Positions 34,940 to 43,619 of a stretch of DNA of 64,000 bases are shown here, one piece after another. The first letter of the stretch is position 1. The number at the start of each line of letters is the position of its first letter. A program made the position numbers and the translations under genes. The notes below the pieces were generated by a model. It did not search any database. It had not been told where the DNA came from and saw nothing but the letters and a program-made list of their open reading frames with translations. This DNA comes from Hymenobacter sp. GOD-10R (GTDB taxonomy: Bacteria; Bacteroidota; Bacteroidia; Cytophagales; Hymenobacteraceae). The stretch is from the NCBI RefSeq assembly GCF_035609205.1, contig NZ_CP141184.1, positions 5,711,001-5,775,000 of the forward strand, given 5' to 3'.

Positions 34940-36124
34940 CTAATAGGTGAACACAATCAACTTCAAAAGCACCAAAAGAGGTATAACTTCTGTGGCGCAA
35001 AGGTACGAAAACAAATGTAGATTCAGTAGGGACACGCGTCGGCTTAGTGTACGTGCGATGCGGACTACTGTACCAACCAACATCAAGGAAACGACCCCAT
35101 TAGATGCCCACAGCACTGCTTCCGGTAAGGTTTGATTCAAACTCAGATATAGAACCATCACTGCAGGCAGAAACAGTCCCATAAATAGGAAAGTACGAAC
35201 AAATTCCCGGTACTGCATCATTACTAATTCCGTCACGTCGAAGATGTAACCCATCAATTCCAAGAAGAGGTACTTACCTAGTACAAATCCTGCTATCAGT
35301 CCTGTGTAAAGTAGCACACGTGCCATGATAGCTGATTCAGGTACATCGAATAAGCGCCGTAGAATGACAATGGTTTGGATATTGGTATGGATAGCAACAA
35401 GTAATAAGGCCAGCGACAATGAAAACACGAGTATTAGTAGAATATTCAGCCACGTAGCTGTCGGCTTGGTCAAAAACTCTTGGTCTTTGCCTTTTCCCCA
35501 CCAGTTTTCGACCTGGTAAATACGAGCAAAGCTAGGCTGATACGTGGCCCGTATGCCACCGTAGAGTAAACCAATAAGGAGTAAGAAGCACAAGAACACA
35601 TTCTCACCTTGATGACCGCGTGCACGTGCTTGCGCCGCAAAAACGTTAGTGTTAGCAGCTTTACCAACCTTCACCGGAGGTACCAAGGTGGTATTGGTAA
35701 AAGAAGAAATATCCGGAGCTATTTCAGGATGCCACACACATAGCAGGTGTGACCCAGTAGTCATCCCAGCTGGTAGTAGTTGCGCTAAATCGAGTGTGTA
35801 AGAGGCTGGACCTGGTGCCGTAAAGATGAGCCTGTTGTCCAGGAACAAGCTCTGATCTTTGCGCGCAGTAAATGTGATAGGGAAACCCTGCTTTGGCCGG
35901 ATACTTACCCATTGGTAGTAGGCTCGGGCAGGATTGTGATAACCAGGCAAATAAAGAATTAACCGGTTCGAAGCTTCCTCATAGATTAGCCACTCATCGG
36001 AAAGACCAGTCTGTGGCGCAGGTGGTAGCGGACGATATTCCGTAGCCTGCCCAGCTAGCGTATGTAGTAGTAGCCACATACATATAACAAACCTACTTGC
36101 TACCCGCCAATCAGTGTTTCTCAC
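34940..36124 (-). CDS. DUF4271-type membrane protein
   Basis: 394-residue protein with a signal-like N-terminus (ICMWLLLHTLAGQA), a soluble region to about residue 175, and then about seven hydrophobic segments. Genes of this architecture, next to hemD, are annotated as DUF4271 proteins in Bacteroidota; the function is unknown. The start codon is GTG at 36124. The order MraY-like gene, DUF4271, hemD, all minus strand with short gaps (18 and 77 bp), suggests one operon. The domain name is assigned by context and recall. Confidence 0.7.
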   Translation of the reverse strand: MRNTDWRVASRFVICMWLLLHTLAGQATEYRPLPPAPQTGLSDEWLIYEEASNRLILYLPGYHNPARAYYQWVSIRPKQGFPITFTARKDQSLFLDNRLIFTAPGPASYTLDLAQLLPAGMTTGSHLLCVWHPEIAPDISSFTNTTLVPPVKVGKAANTNVFAAQARARGHQGENVFLCFLLLIGLLYGGIRATYQPSFARIYQVENWWGKGKDQEFLTKPTATWLNILLILVFSLSLALLLVAIHTNIQTIVILRRLFDVPESAIMARVLLYTGLIAGFVLGKYLFLELMGYIFDVTELVMMQYREFVRTFLFMGLFLPAVMVLYLSLNQTLPEAVLWASNGVVSLMLVGTVVRIARTLSRRVSLLNLHLFSYLCATEVIPLLVLLKLIVFTY

Positions 36125-36142
36125 TCTATTTCTGCTTGCCTC

Positions 36143-37216
36143 TTAAGAAGCTACTCGTTGCTGTGCAGTACGGCTACGGTATACACCTAGGAAGATGCTG
36201 AGTAGCACGGAGAAGGCTACTAGAGCGCCAATTAGCAACGTGTTACCTAGCTCAGCGAAGTTTATAACGAATAGGATCACTACCAAATTTAGCAGGCTTA
36301 GTAATAGCACAGTGCTTATTTGTTGAAAGCCCATAGCGAGGATCCGGTGGTGAATATGGTTTTTATCGGGCGAGAATGGCGAACGTCCGGCTAGCATGCG
36401 CACCAAAAAAACGCGTACCGTATCGAAAAGAGGAACGAACAAGATTCCAACTGCAACAGAAGGAGCTGATGAAGCGAAAGGCTGTCCAACCTTTAAACCC
36501 ATCTCGATAAATTGGATGGTAAGTACTGACACGATAAAGCCGCAAACTAATGAGCCCGTGTCTCCCATAAAAATACTAGCACGGTGAAAGTTATAACGCA
36601 AGAAGCCTAGTATTCCCCCTATGACGCAGACAGAAACATACACGTAGTTGCTGTAGCTGGTACCACCATAACGGTAGAAGTAATAGCCAAACGTACTAGC
36701 AATGATAATAACGATGGTACCTGCTAGACCATCCAATCCATCGATGAGGTTGATGGCGTTCGTAATGCCAACAATTACTAGAAAGGTGAAGGCATAACTT
36801 ATCCCAATTGGTAGCTCATGAATCCCTAAGATACCTTGAAAGCTAGTAATCCGGATTTCAGGTTGGGGCATGATCATTACAATGCCCGTTGCTAATAGCT
36901 GTCCGACAAACTTTTTTGTGACGGATATAGTAACCAAATCGTCTTTAAGCCCGACGAAGAACAGAACGATACAACCTGCTAATAGCTGTTGAATTCCATT
37001 ACTTAAGTCAGCAAAGATGGTAAGTGCTGACATGAAGCCAGCGAACACAGCTACCCCTCCGAGCCGAGGAGTGAGCGACTCATGCACGGTTCGCACGTTG
37101 GGCGTATCCAACATGTTTTTAAGATGAGCAATATAAATAATGGAGGGCACCGCAAATAGCGCTACCCAAAAGGCCCACATAAATGATAAGCTCAATGAAA
37201 TCCCAAGTGCATTCAT
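36143..37216 (-). CDS. MraY/WecA-family undecaprenyl-phosphate sugar-1-P transferase
   Basis: 357-residue polytopic enzyme with about ten membrane helices, which starts lipid-linked glycan synthesis on undecaprenyl phosphate. Cytoplasmic loop motifs are in order: TPRLGGVAVFAGF near residue 49, INLIDGLDGLAG near 156, FMGDTGSLVCGF near 216 and the HIHH motif KNHIHHRILAMG near 283. The HIHH motif marks WecA/TagO-type GlcNAc-1-P transferases rather than MraY. Start ATG 37216 was chosen over the adjacent GTG. Confidence 0.9.
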   Translation of the reverse strand: MNALGISLSLSFMWAFWVALFAVPSIIYIAHLKNMLDTPNVRTVHESLTPRLGGVAVFAGFMSALTIFADLSNGIQQLLAGCIVLFFVGLKDDLVTISVTKKFVGQLLATGIVMIMPQPEIRITSFQGILGIHELPIGISYAFTFLVIVGITNAINLIDGLDGLAGTIVIIIASTFGYYFYRYGGTSYSNYVYVSVCVIGGILGFLRYNFHRASIFMGDTGSLVCGFIVSVLTIQFIEMGLKVGQPFASSAPSVAVGILFVPLFDTVRVFLVRMLAGRSPFSPDKNHIHHRILAMGFQQISTVLLLSLLNLVVILFVINFAELGNTLLIGALVAFSVLLSIFLGVYRSRTAQQRVAS

Positions 37217-37281
37217 CACCTATTCAACGCTTAAAAGGCAGAAGCTAACCGTTGAGAGTAACAGCTAGTCATATAAATCAA

Positions 37282-37698
37282 TTAACTGTGCAATACCCCC
37301 GAACGGCCGAGGAGCGCAATAGAAATCAGGTTGGCGGCAACAATAGAATCAGGCACGAATATGAACTTCTTATCAAAGATTTGTGAGCCACGATAGTAGC
37401 TTACCCAATACTGATTGTTGAGACGAAATAAGTCAGGATCAATAGGTTCAACGGGTACGGCACTGTGTGGTGCTACTTCTACGAACACGTGACGTAGGGT
37501 CGAAGTACGCACTTGCTCACCATCTTCCTTCGTTCCGTACCCATTAGAACTAACGATAACGTTTTCCAACGGAAATGCATTGTGATTAAGTAAGTATACC
37601 TGCCAACCCGCTTTGCCTTCCTCTGTAGCTGCGTTATCGTCAGGCACTACGGCTATAGAAACGCCTTCAACTGGATCAAACAGAATATGTTCCTTCAT
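37282..37698 (-). CDS. Conserved hypothetical protein
   Basis: 138-residue soluble protein without signal peptide or membrane segment. It starts with HILFDPVEGVSIAVVPD and contains a beta-rich central part (WQVYLLNHNAFPLENVIVSSNGYG) and an IFDKKFIFVPDSI segment near residue 105. I do not recognise the family. It lies 2 bp from the lipB stop on the same strand (lipB upstream), so translation may be coupled to lipB. Function unknown. Confidence 0.7.
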   Translation of the reverse strand: MKEHILFDPVEGVSIAVVPDDNAATEEGKAGWQVYLLNHNAFPLENVIVSSNGYGTKEDGEQVRTSTLRHVFVEVAPHSAVPVEPIDPDLFRLNNQYWVSYYRGSQIFDKKFIFVPDSIVAANLISIALLGRSGVLHS

Positions 37699-37700
37699 TC

Positions 37701-38507
37701 CTACTCAAACATAAATTGGGCAGCGAACAAGTCGGCCAAGTGTATCAACAAGCGGTCTTCTACTTCTGAGAGCGGTACTGCTCTACCTAGCTCCTGCTGC
37801 AAAGATGTAACGGCTTTATCACTGATACCGCACGGCACAATGTGCCCGAAGTACGATAAGTCAGTGTTAACATTCAACGCAAAGCCATGCATAGTCACCC
37901 AACGGCTGCATTTGACCCCTAGGGCACAAATCTTACGTGGGTTGCTAGCTCCTTCTTCAAAGTCTAGCCACACACCCGTGAGACCAGGAATGCGGCCTGC
38001 TACTAACTCGTATTCTGACAACGTACGAATCACCGCTTCCTCTAACACCCGTAGATACCGGTGAATGTCCGTAAAGAAGTTATCGAGGTCTAAGATCGGG
38101 TAGCCTACTAGTTGACCCGGCCCATGGTACGTTATATCCCCTCCCCGATTGATACGGTGAAATGTAGCTTGGTGCTCCTGCAATGCAGCTTCGTCGAGCA
38201 ACAAGTGTTCAGGTTTGCCGCTCTTGCCTAGCGTGTACACATGCGGATGCTGGCAAAGCAAAAGGTAATTAGGCGTTGGCAACACAGGGGTGCCTGCTTC
38301 CGTTGCTTGACGATTTTGTGCTTTGATGGCAAGCGTTGCGGCCAGCAGTTGTTCTTGGTAGGCCCAAGTGGTTTCGTAATCTGAGAGCCCTAGCCGCTGC
38401 ACCACTACACGATGGTTCTGACTTGCTTCAGCTATAGTCGGCGCAATCGGATCAACACTAGGGGTGGCGGCAACGGGTACACTGCACTGACTATATAAGG
38501 AATCCAT
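37701..38507 (-). CDS. lipB: Lipoyl(octanoyl) transferase
   Basis: 268-residue LipB, which transfers octanoate from ACP to lipoyl domains. Signature RINRGGDITYHGPGQLVGYP is near residue 127. The catalytic Lys lies in CALGVKCSRWVTMHG near 198, and the acyl-accepting Cys in HIVPCGISDKAVTS near 226. The frame runs up to 38576, but ATG 38507 gives a plausible N-terminus, still about 40 residues longer than short LipB proteins. Cytoplasmic. Confidence 0.93.
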   Translation of the reverse strand: MDSLYSQCSVPVAATPSVDPIAPTIAEASQNHRVVVQRLGLSDYETTWAYQEQLLAATLAIKAQNRQATEAGTPVLPTPNYLLLCQHPHVYTLGKSGKPEHLLLDEAALQEHQATFHRINRGGDITYHGPGQLVGYPILDLDNFFTDIHRYLRVLEEAVIRTLSEYELVAGRIPGLTGVWLDFEEGASNPRKICALGVKCSRWVTMHGFALNVNTDLSYFGHIVPCGISDKAVTSLQQELGRAVPLSEVEDRLLIHLADLFAAQFMFE

Positions 38508-38677
38508 CAATGAGCAGTTCAGGTGGTAGGATAGATGATGCAGAACAGATGTGCACCATAGCAACGGTTTCGGCATTTAGGTTCCAGCAGGCGAGTAACT
38601 GTCGCTGGTACCATAGCAAAGGTACGTAGATTCGTCCCAAAGCCAATTGTACGACATACCGCAACTGCCTCTCTCCT

Positions 38678-39037
38678 ATGCCCTACGATGCTCATCAACT
38701 TGGCCACGCGGGTGAAGCGGCAGCGGCCGACTACTTCCTAGGGCGTGGCTTTGCCATAGAACGTCAGAATTACCGTTATCGTCGCGCTGAAGTAGACCTT
38801 ATTGTACGACTCGCAACACAACTTCTGGTTTTCGTTGAAGTGAAAACGCGTTCCTCTTCCCAGTTCGGTTATCCAGAAACCTTTGTTACGGACCGCAAGC
38901 GCCAACTTTTTCGCTTAGCGGCCGAACAGTACCAAGAGGAAATCAACTGGGCAGGCGACATCCGATTTGATATCCTAGCACTTACACCGACTGCCACCGG
39001 TTTCAAAATCGAGCACTTTGAAGACGCCTTCTACTAG
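38678..39037 (+). CDS. yraN: YraN/UPF0102-family nuclease-like protein
   Basis: 119-residue protein with a restriction-endonuclease-like fold. Motifs: GHAGEAAAADYFLGRGF near residue 9, the Asp in RRAEVDLIV near 38 and VFVEVKTRSSSQFG near 51, which is the DxnExK-type catalytic site. The biochemical role of the family is poorly known. It is divergent from lipB with 170 bp between them. Confidence 0.92.
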   Translation: MPYDAHQLGHAGEAAAADYFLGRGFAIERQNYRYRRAEVDLIVRLATQLLVFVEVKTRSSSQFGYPETFVTDRKRQLFRLAAEQYQEEINWAGDIRFDILALTPTATGFKIEHFEDAFY

Positions 39038-39084
39038 CGAGCAGCTACCGACAAGTAGCTAGGTTCTGAGACACTATCGCAGTC

Positions 39085-40068
39085 CTATTTTCTAGTTCCT
39101 AGCCGGTTCGTTCCTGGTCTATTAGTGCCAGGTCTACTGTCATCTGGGGCGTTACGCCGATCTAGCTTGTCTTTCTCGTAGATAAGTGTTCCGTTCCGGT
39201 TGTACTCACGTAGCAGTATAGGCTCAGCTTCGGGCTCGTAGCCGCTTTCTGGATACTGATAAACGTAGTGTAATCGATTGGGCACGTTGCGAAACCCCCA
39301 ATACTTGTTCCAGAGACCTACCTTTTTTCCGTTCTCGAACTGCCCATCCCAGTCGCGCTTACCGTTTTCGAGGTAGCGCACGTACTCGCCTTCCAGCTTA
39401 CCGTCAACGTAAGGCACTACTTCTTTTAGCTGCTTCTGCTCACCATCGTAATACGTAACGTTGGCATCGCGCGGGAAGCCTTTCTCGTAATGCACTTTGG
39501 TAACCAGAATATTGTCTTTGCTAAGCCGCTCCCAACGTAAGTGGCGCGTACCAACGGCATAGAAGCCTGTTTCGACCACTTTGCCGCCTTGCATCTTCTT
39601 ATAAGGTCCGTGCAGCACCTTGTTAGCGCCGGGGTCTACCCCAGCTCGGTCCTGCAGAATGCGACGTTTGTGCGCATCATAATAATAGCGTACAGGAGCA
39701 AAAGGATCCGTTTTCTGTGGATTGCGCATGTAGTAGAAGATTTCTACTACTTGATTACGTCCCTTTGGGCCTGACTTGGTATAGGCCTTCTTGATTGGCT
39801 CGCCAAGAAAGATGTTCTTTTTCTTCTTAGGCTTACGCTTATTCTTCTTGTCTTGATCCTTTGCCTGCTGCTCTTCCTCCTTCGTCATAGCCACACGCTT
39901 GGTTTTGAGCAAGTTTGTGGTGTCGCTGTTCTGCGTCAATGTGTCGTTGACGGTCAGCGCTACGAGGTCTTGATCGGGCTTGCTATTGAAGGAGACGGTT
40001 TTCTTGGAACACGCTCCAACTAGTAGCAGCAGAGCAAACAGCAATAATTGCGGTCGAGAAAAAGGCAT
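39085..40068 (-). CDS. MORN/YwqK-type repeat lipoprotein
   Basis: 327-residue lipoprotein (LLLFALLLLVGAC, Cys near 18). A charged low-complexity segment rich in Lys, Glu and Asp (about 55-90) is followed by repeats of the YwqK/MORN type, such as GKLEGEYVRYLENGKRDWDG and FENGKKVGLWNKYW near residues 230-265. The C-terminus has the short repeat PGTNRPGTNRLGT. YwqK-like names refer to an antitoxin, but no toxin gene lies next to it, so that role is not supported. ATG 40068 was chosen because the longer frame puts 20 residues before the signal. Confidence 0.75.
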   Translation of the reverse strand: MPFSRPQLLLFALLLLVGACSKKTVSFNSKPDQDLVALTVNDTLTQNSDTTNLLKTKRVAMTKEEEQQAKDQDKKNKRKPKKKKNIFLGEPIKKAYTKSGPKGRNQVVEIFYYMRNPQKTDPFAPVRYYYDAHKRRILQDRAGVDPGANKVLHGPYKKMQGGKVVETGFYAVGTRHLRWERLSKDNILVTKVHYEKGFPRDANVTYYDGEQKQLKEVVPYVDGKLEGEYVRYLENGKRDWDGQFENGKKVGLWNKYWGFRNVPNRLHYVYQYPESGYEPEAEPILLREYNRNGTLIYEKDKLDRRNAPDDSRPGTNRPGTNRLGTRK

Positions 40069-40182
40069 AAGTAAGCGAGCAAATTCGCAGCAGTAAACGT
40101 AAAGATACAGTGATTTGGTGCCCGACACCTAGGTAGCTGATTAGCTACTTACTGGCGTAACTTATCGTATTCTTATCAAAAG

Positions 40183-40220
40183 AATAAAACCCCAGCAACT
40201 TTCGTCGCCGGGGTTCTATT
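40183..40220. terminator. Terminator-like hairpin after htpG
   Basis: 40183-40196 pairs with 40207-40220 over 14 positions with two mismatches; the AACCCC/GGGGTT core is perfect and the loop is 10 nt. It lies 35 bp after the htpG stop on the minus strand. Confidence 0.6.
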
Positions 40221-40254
40221 GTTACTGCACGAGCGAGTTACTTCAAAGCACCCA

Positions 40255-42096
40255 CTATGCTGTTAGCAGATCAGCACTGCGCTTCACAAAGGCAGTCAGT
40301 GCTTCTCCTTTCAACATGTTTTGCGCCAACAGACCTAGGTCGAAGGCCTGACGAGCTAGCTTACGTCCTGCTTCTTCGTCGGCACTGAGAATACGCTGGC
40401 TTATTGCGTGGTTAGCATTGACACTCACCGTATAGCTATCTGGCAAGCTGCCCATGAAGGCCATACCGCCACCGCCGCCCGTGCGCTGCATGTCTTTCAT
40501 CCGCCGCATAAACTCGGGCAGCGTGATAATAACAGGTGAGTCTTGAGGCGATAGAGCTTCTATCTGCACATGCATGTGCTCGTTATTGATTGCTTTGGCA
40601 AACAGCTCCTGCAAACGCGTTTTGTCTTCATCGCTTAGCACACTCTCGGTAGCTTCATCCTTCTCGATGAGCTTACCAACCGTGTCAGCATCCACTCGTT
40701 TGAAGGTCACCTTCTCCAGTTTCTGCTCTAGCTGCCCGATGAAGTGCGTGTCAAGTACACCATCGAGTTTCAGTACATCGTAGCCCCGGTCGAGGGCGGC
40801 GGCCACATAGGCGTGCTGTGCTTCCGAATCGGAGGTGTACAGCACAACCAGTTGCTCTTGCTTGTCCTTCTGGTTGGCTTGGATAAATTCTTGGTACTCG
40901 CTCAAAGTAAAGTACTTACCGGCCGTGTTCTGCACGAGCGCAAAGTCTTTGGCTTTGTCGTAGAATTTCTCGTCCGACAACATACCATACTTCACAAACA
41001 GACCGATATCTGACCATTTTTGCTCGTAGCCAGCCCGGTCTTTCTTGAACAGCTCGCTGAGCTTGTCTGCTACCTTACGGGTAACATACGTATTGATTTT
41101 CTTCACGTTAGCATCAGCTTGCAGGAAGCTACGCGACACGTTCAGCGGGATATCAGGCGAGTCGAGTACGCCGTGCAACAGCATCAGGAACTCTGGCACC
41201 ACGTCTTTCACCTCGTCGGTAATGAACACCTGGCGCGAGTAAAGCTGAATCTTGTTGCGCTGGAGCTGTAGCTCGTCCTTCACCTTGGGGAAATACAAGA
41301 TACCCGTCAGGTTGAAAGGGTAATCGACGTTGAGGTGAATCCAGAACAGTGGTGGCTCTGTGAGAGGATACAGCTCCTGGTAGAACTTCGTGTAATCTTC
41401 GTCGGTCAACTCCGAAGGCTGCTTGGTCCAGATGGGTTGCGTCTGGTTGATGACCTCGCCTTCAAACTCAATCTCGATAGGCAGGAATTTGCAGTACTTC
41501 GTCAGGATAGTCCGCAACCTAGCTTCTTCCAGGAACTCGTCTGAGTCAGCGGCTACGTGCAACACCACATCGGTACCGCGCTCAGCTTTCGCGTGCTCGC
41601 CCGTGGGCTCATCGAGCGTAAATTCGGTGCTACCATCGCACGTCCAATGCGCCGTTAGGGTATCATCCTTGTACGACTTCGACCAGATTTCCACCTCCTC
41701 TGCTACCATGAAAGCAGAGTAAAAACCTAGGCCAAACTGACCAATGATCTGATCTTTGGTGCTAGCATCCTTCTCTTTATACTGCTCCACAAACTCGGTG
41801 GCGCCAGAGAAGGCGATTTGGTTGATATATTTCTTAATCTCCTCGGCCGTCATACCTAGGCCACGGTCGGAGATAGTGATTTTACGCGCTTCCTTATCCA
41901 CCGTCACGCGCACCTTCAGTTCGCCTAACTCACCCTTGAACTCACCTAGCTGGGCTAGGCTCTTGAGCTTTTGGGTGGCGTCAACTGCGTTCGAAACCAA
42001 TTCCCGAAGGAAGATTTCGTGATCAGAGTACAAGAATTTCTTGATGATGGGGAAGATATTCTCGGTATGAATCGAGATGCTACCTTTCTCTTGCAT
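40255..42096 (-). CDS. htpG: Chaperone protein HtpG (Hsp90)
   Basis: 613-residue cytosolic Hsp90. The GHKL ATPase domain shows ELVSNAVDATQKLKSL near residue 31, ISDRGLGMTAEEI near 80 and the lid motif IGQFGLGFYSAFMVA near 121. The middle domain (about 230-490) and the C-terminal dimerisation domain follow. The frame runs up to 42147, but MQEKGSISIHTEN at 42096 is the family start. No heat-shock element could be supported. Confidence 0.96.
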   Translation of the reverse strand: MQEKGSISIHTENIFPIIKKFLYSDHEIFLRELVSNAVDATQKLKSLAQLGEFKGELGELKVRVTVDKEARKITISDRGLGMTAEEIKKYINQIAFSGATEFVEQYKEKDASTKDQIIGQFGLGFYSAFMVAEEVEIWSKSYKDDTLTAHWTCDGSTEFTLDEPTGEHAKAERGTDVVLHVAADSDEFLEEARLRTILTKYCKFLPIEIEFEGEVINQTQPIWTKQPSELTDEDYTKFYQELYPLTEPPLFWIHLNVDYPFNLTGILYFPKVKDELQLQRNKIQLYSRQVFITDEVKDVVPEFLMLLHGVLDSPDIPLNVSRSFLQADANVKKINTYVTRKVADKLSELFKKDRAGYEQKWSDIGLFVKYGMLSDEKFYDKAKDFALVQNTAGKYFTLSEYQEFIQANQKDKQEQLVVLYTSDSEAQHAYVAAALDRGYDVLKLDGVLDTHFIGQLEQKLEKVTFKRVDADTVGKLIEKDEATESVLSDEDKTRLQELFAKAINNEHMHVQIEALSPQDSPVIITLPEFMRRMKDMQRTGGGGGMAFMGSLPDSYTVSVNANHAISQRILSADEEAGRKLARQAFDLGLLAQNMLKGEALTAFVKRSADLLTA

Positions 42097-42120
42097 AACG
42101 TATTGGCAGAAGCAGTGAAA

Positions 42121-42169
42121 CAAAAAACCGGACAAAACGCTAGGCACTTGCAGCTATAGCGTTGTCCGG
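42121..42169 (-). terminator. Terminator of the gene at 42232
   Basis: CCGGACAAAACGCTA (42128-42142) pairs with TAGCGTTGTCCGG (42157-42169) with a 2-nt bulge. On the minus strand it is followed by a run of six U. It falls between the upstream small gene and htpG, so htpG needs its own promoter in the remaining few bases or inside this region. Confidence 0.75.
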
Positions 42170-42231
42170 CTCTCGGTTTCAAAAGGTGTTCCACGCCTTC
42201 CGTGCTGCCAGTTTGACAGCACACACAGGGG

Positions 42232-42726
42232 TTAATCAATAAGCTTTTTTAACGACAAGCGTTGGGTACCAGGCTGTGAAGCTGTGTATGCGGCGGCAAA
42301 CCATTCCATTTCCAGGCGGTGTACGTCGTCGGGCGTTTTAGATAGCCAATCTAGTGCAGCAGGGAAATCAGCAAAGAACTGTACGTTGACCTGAGTATAG
42401 CAGCGGCCACTATCGAGTACATGCTCCATTGCCAGTTGATTATGTAAGTCATTGGGCAACATCAGGGCTATATTTAATACACCAACATGCGCAAACTGAG
42501 CCACCCACCGCTGACTTACCCAAGCTTGTTCGTCGTTGCCAAGCGGCGGCATTTGGGAGATGTCGACCATCCATTGGCGAATCTTGTGTTGGCGGGAAAA
42601 GAGTAACAATCGTTCAAGGGCCATCTGAAATCGTAGCAGACTTAAAGGCCCCTGCCACTGCCAGCGTACTAACTGAAGTTGAGGATCGTGTTGCAGTAGG
42701 AGTGATTCGTGAAGAGAACAGATCAT
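42232..42726 (-). CDS. Hypothetical protein, STAS/SpoIIAA-like shape
   Basis: 164-residue soluble protein. The layout is a beta strand (LQLVRWQWQGPL), a helix (RFQMALERLLLFSRQHKIRQW), a strand with Asp (WMVDISQMPPLG), then a helix and a second strand pair ending at VQFFADFPAALDWLS. This alternation resembles STAS-like proteins that Bacteroidota carry in many copies, but no catalytic or binding motif is visible. It has its own terminator. Function unknown. Confidence 0.6.
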   Translation of the reverse strand: MICSLHESLLLQHDPQLQLVRWQWQGPLSLLRFQMALERLLLFSRQHKIRQWMVDISQMPPLGNDEQAWVSQRWVAQFAHVGVLNIALMLPNDLHNQLAMEHVLDSGRCYTQVNVQFFADFPAALDWLSKTPDDVHRLEMEWFAAAYTASQPGTQRLSLKKLID

Positions 42727-43078
42727 ATTGATAGCAGTAACACTAAAACCAGTACTTTTTATTGATAGGGTTCACAAATCTATATAGTAATTTTTTAATT
42801 ATATGTACATACACGTTGACTCAGCAAAATTGCTCGCTTAACAGAACGTGAATCTCGCTAGATCAGTATACAGACTCCTCAAGATAGGTATCAGTTAACC
42901 TGTAAGCCTCTCTCTGAAGCCAATAGCAACTTTTCAATATACTGTATAAAATTGTATTATTCTCTTAATCATATCTGTTACTATGCAGAGTGGTTTAGCA
43001 ATTTCTCCATAACCTAGCTGTTCCGATTAAGCAAAATCATTCTACATTTGGCAGGTACATTCGCCACATTGTTGCATA
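42727..43078. other. Intergenic region between divergent genes
   Basis: 352 bp, AT-rich around 42770-42800 and 42930-42970. No ORF, RNA gene or clear terminator is visible. The -7 match TACATTTG (43043-43050) serves the plus-strand metal genes. A short palindrome GCATAATGC overlaps the start codon at 43079. Confidence 0.6.
43043..43050 (+). promoter_or_regulatory. -7 element of the His-rich/TonB/CDF gene set
   Basis: TACATTTG matches TAnnTTTG, 29 bp before the ATG at 43079. A weak TGTT lies at 43019-43022 in the -33 position. It supports transcription beginning ahead of the small His-rich gene. Confidence 0.45.
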
Positions 43079-43423
43079 ATGCGCGCTCTTCGTTCTCATC
43101 TGGCACTTTTGCTCCTGCTCTGCTTTACGCGGGTGCTCCTGCCAGATACTTGGATCTTGGCGTTGCACCAGCATCAGCACACAAGCGAAGAGGCGGCGCA
43201 TGTGTCGCTAATGAGCAAGCCGGGCAAGGCGCGATTACTGCTCACGTCCAAACACCAACATTGCCAGACTGACCACTTTAGTCATGTCTCCTGCCAACTG
43301 GCTGCACCGCTAGAGTTTGAGGTCATACCGTTTTTTTCGGCGGCTATTAGCGATAAGCTCTGTGCAGCATGGCCTAGCTCGGTGGTCGCTACCGGGTATT
43401 TGCGCGGACCACCTAGAAGCTAG
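43079..43423 (+). CDS. Small His-rich exported protein
   Basis: 114-residue protein with a signal peptide (LRSHLALLLLLCFTRVLLPDTWILA). Two metal-ligand-like clusters follow: HQHQHTSEEAAH (about 30-41) and HQHCQTDHFSHVSC (about 59-72). It lies upstream of a TonB receptor and a CDF metal exporter on the same strand. Small His/Cys-rich exported proteins are often seen next to metal-related TonB receptors in Bacteroidota. Periplasmic metal binding is therefore plausible but unproven. No family recognised. Confidence 0.6.
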   Translation: MRALRSHLALLLLLCFTRVLLPDTWILALHQHQHTSEEAAHVSLMSKPGKARLLLTSKHQHCQTDHFSHVSCQLAAPLEFEVIPFFSAAISDKLCAAWPSSVVATGYLRGPPRS

Positions 43424-43619
43424 GTTTCCTGCTTCCCTCTTTGCTGCTTTCAACCCATACTCTTCGTACGGCGTCCACCATGGTGTGAACGCCGTTACCT
43501 AGGTTACTAGTTAGCAGATACTTACGCTCAGAAGCCGCTGCTTCTGTAGGCTGGCCCTAGTTGCTAGCGTGGCGTTCCTTTCCTTCTTAGCTCATTCGCT
43601 AGGCCCTAGCTTTCAGTTT

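Noticed and set aside
34862..35000. N-terminal extension of the hemD frame
   Set aside because: It overlaps the end of the DUF4271 gene and has no HemD similarity; ATG 34862 fits the family.
39085..40068. Antitoxin of a YwqK-type toxin-antitoxin pair
   Set aside because: The repeats are of MORN type, the protein is a lipoprotein, and no toxin gene adjoins it (htpG and yraN are the neighbours).
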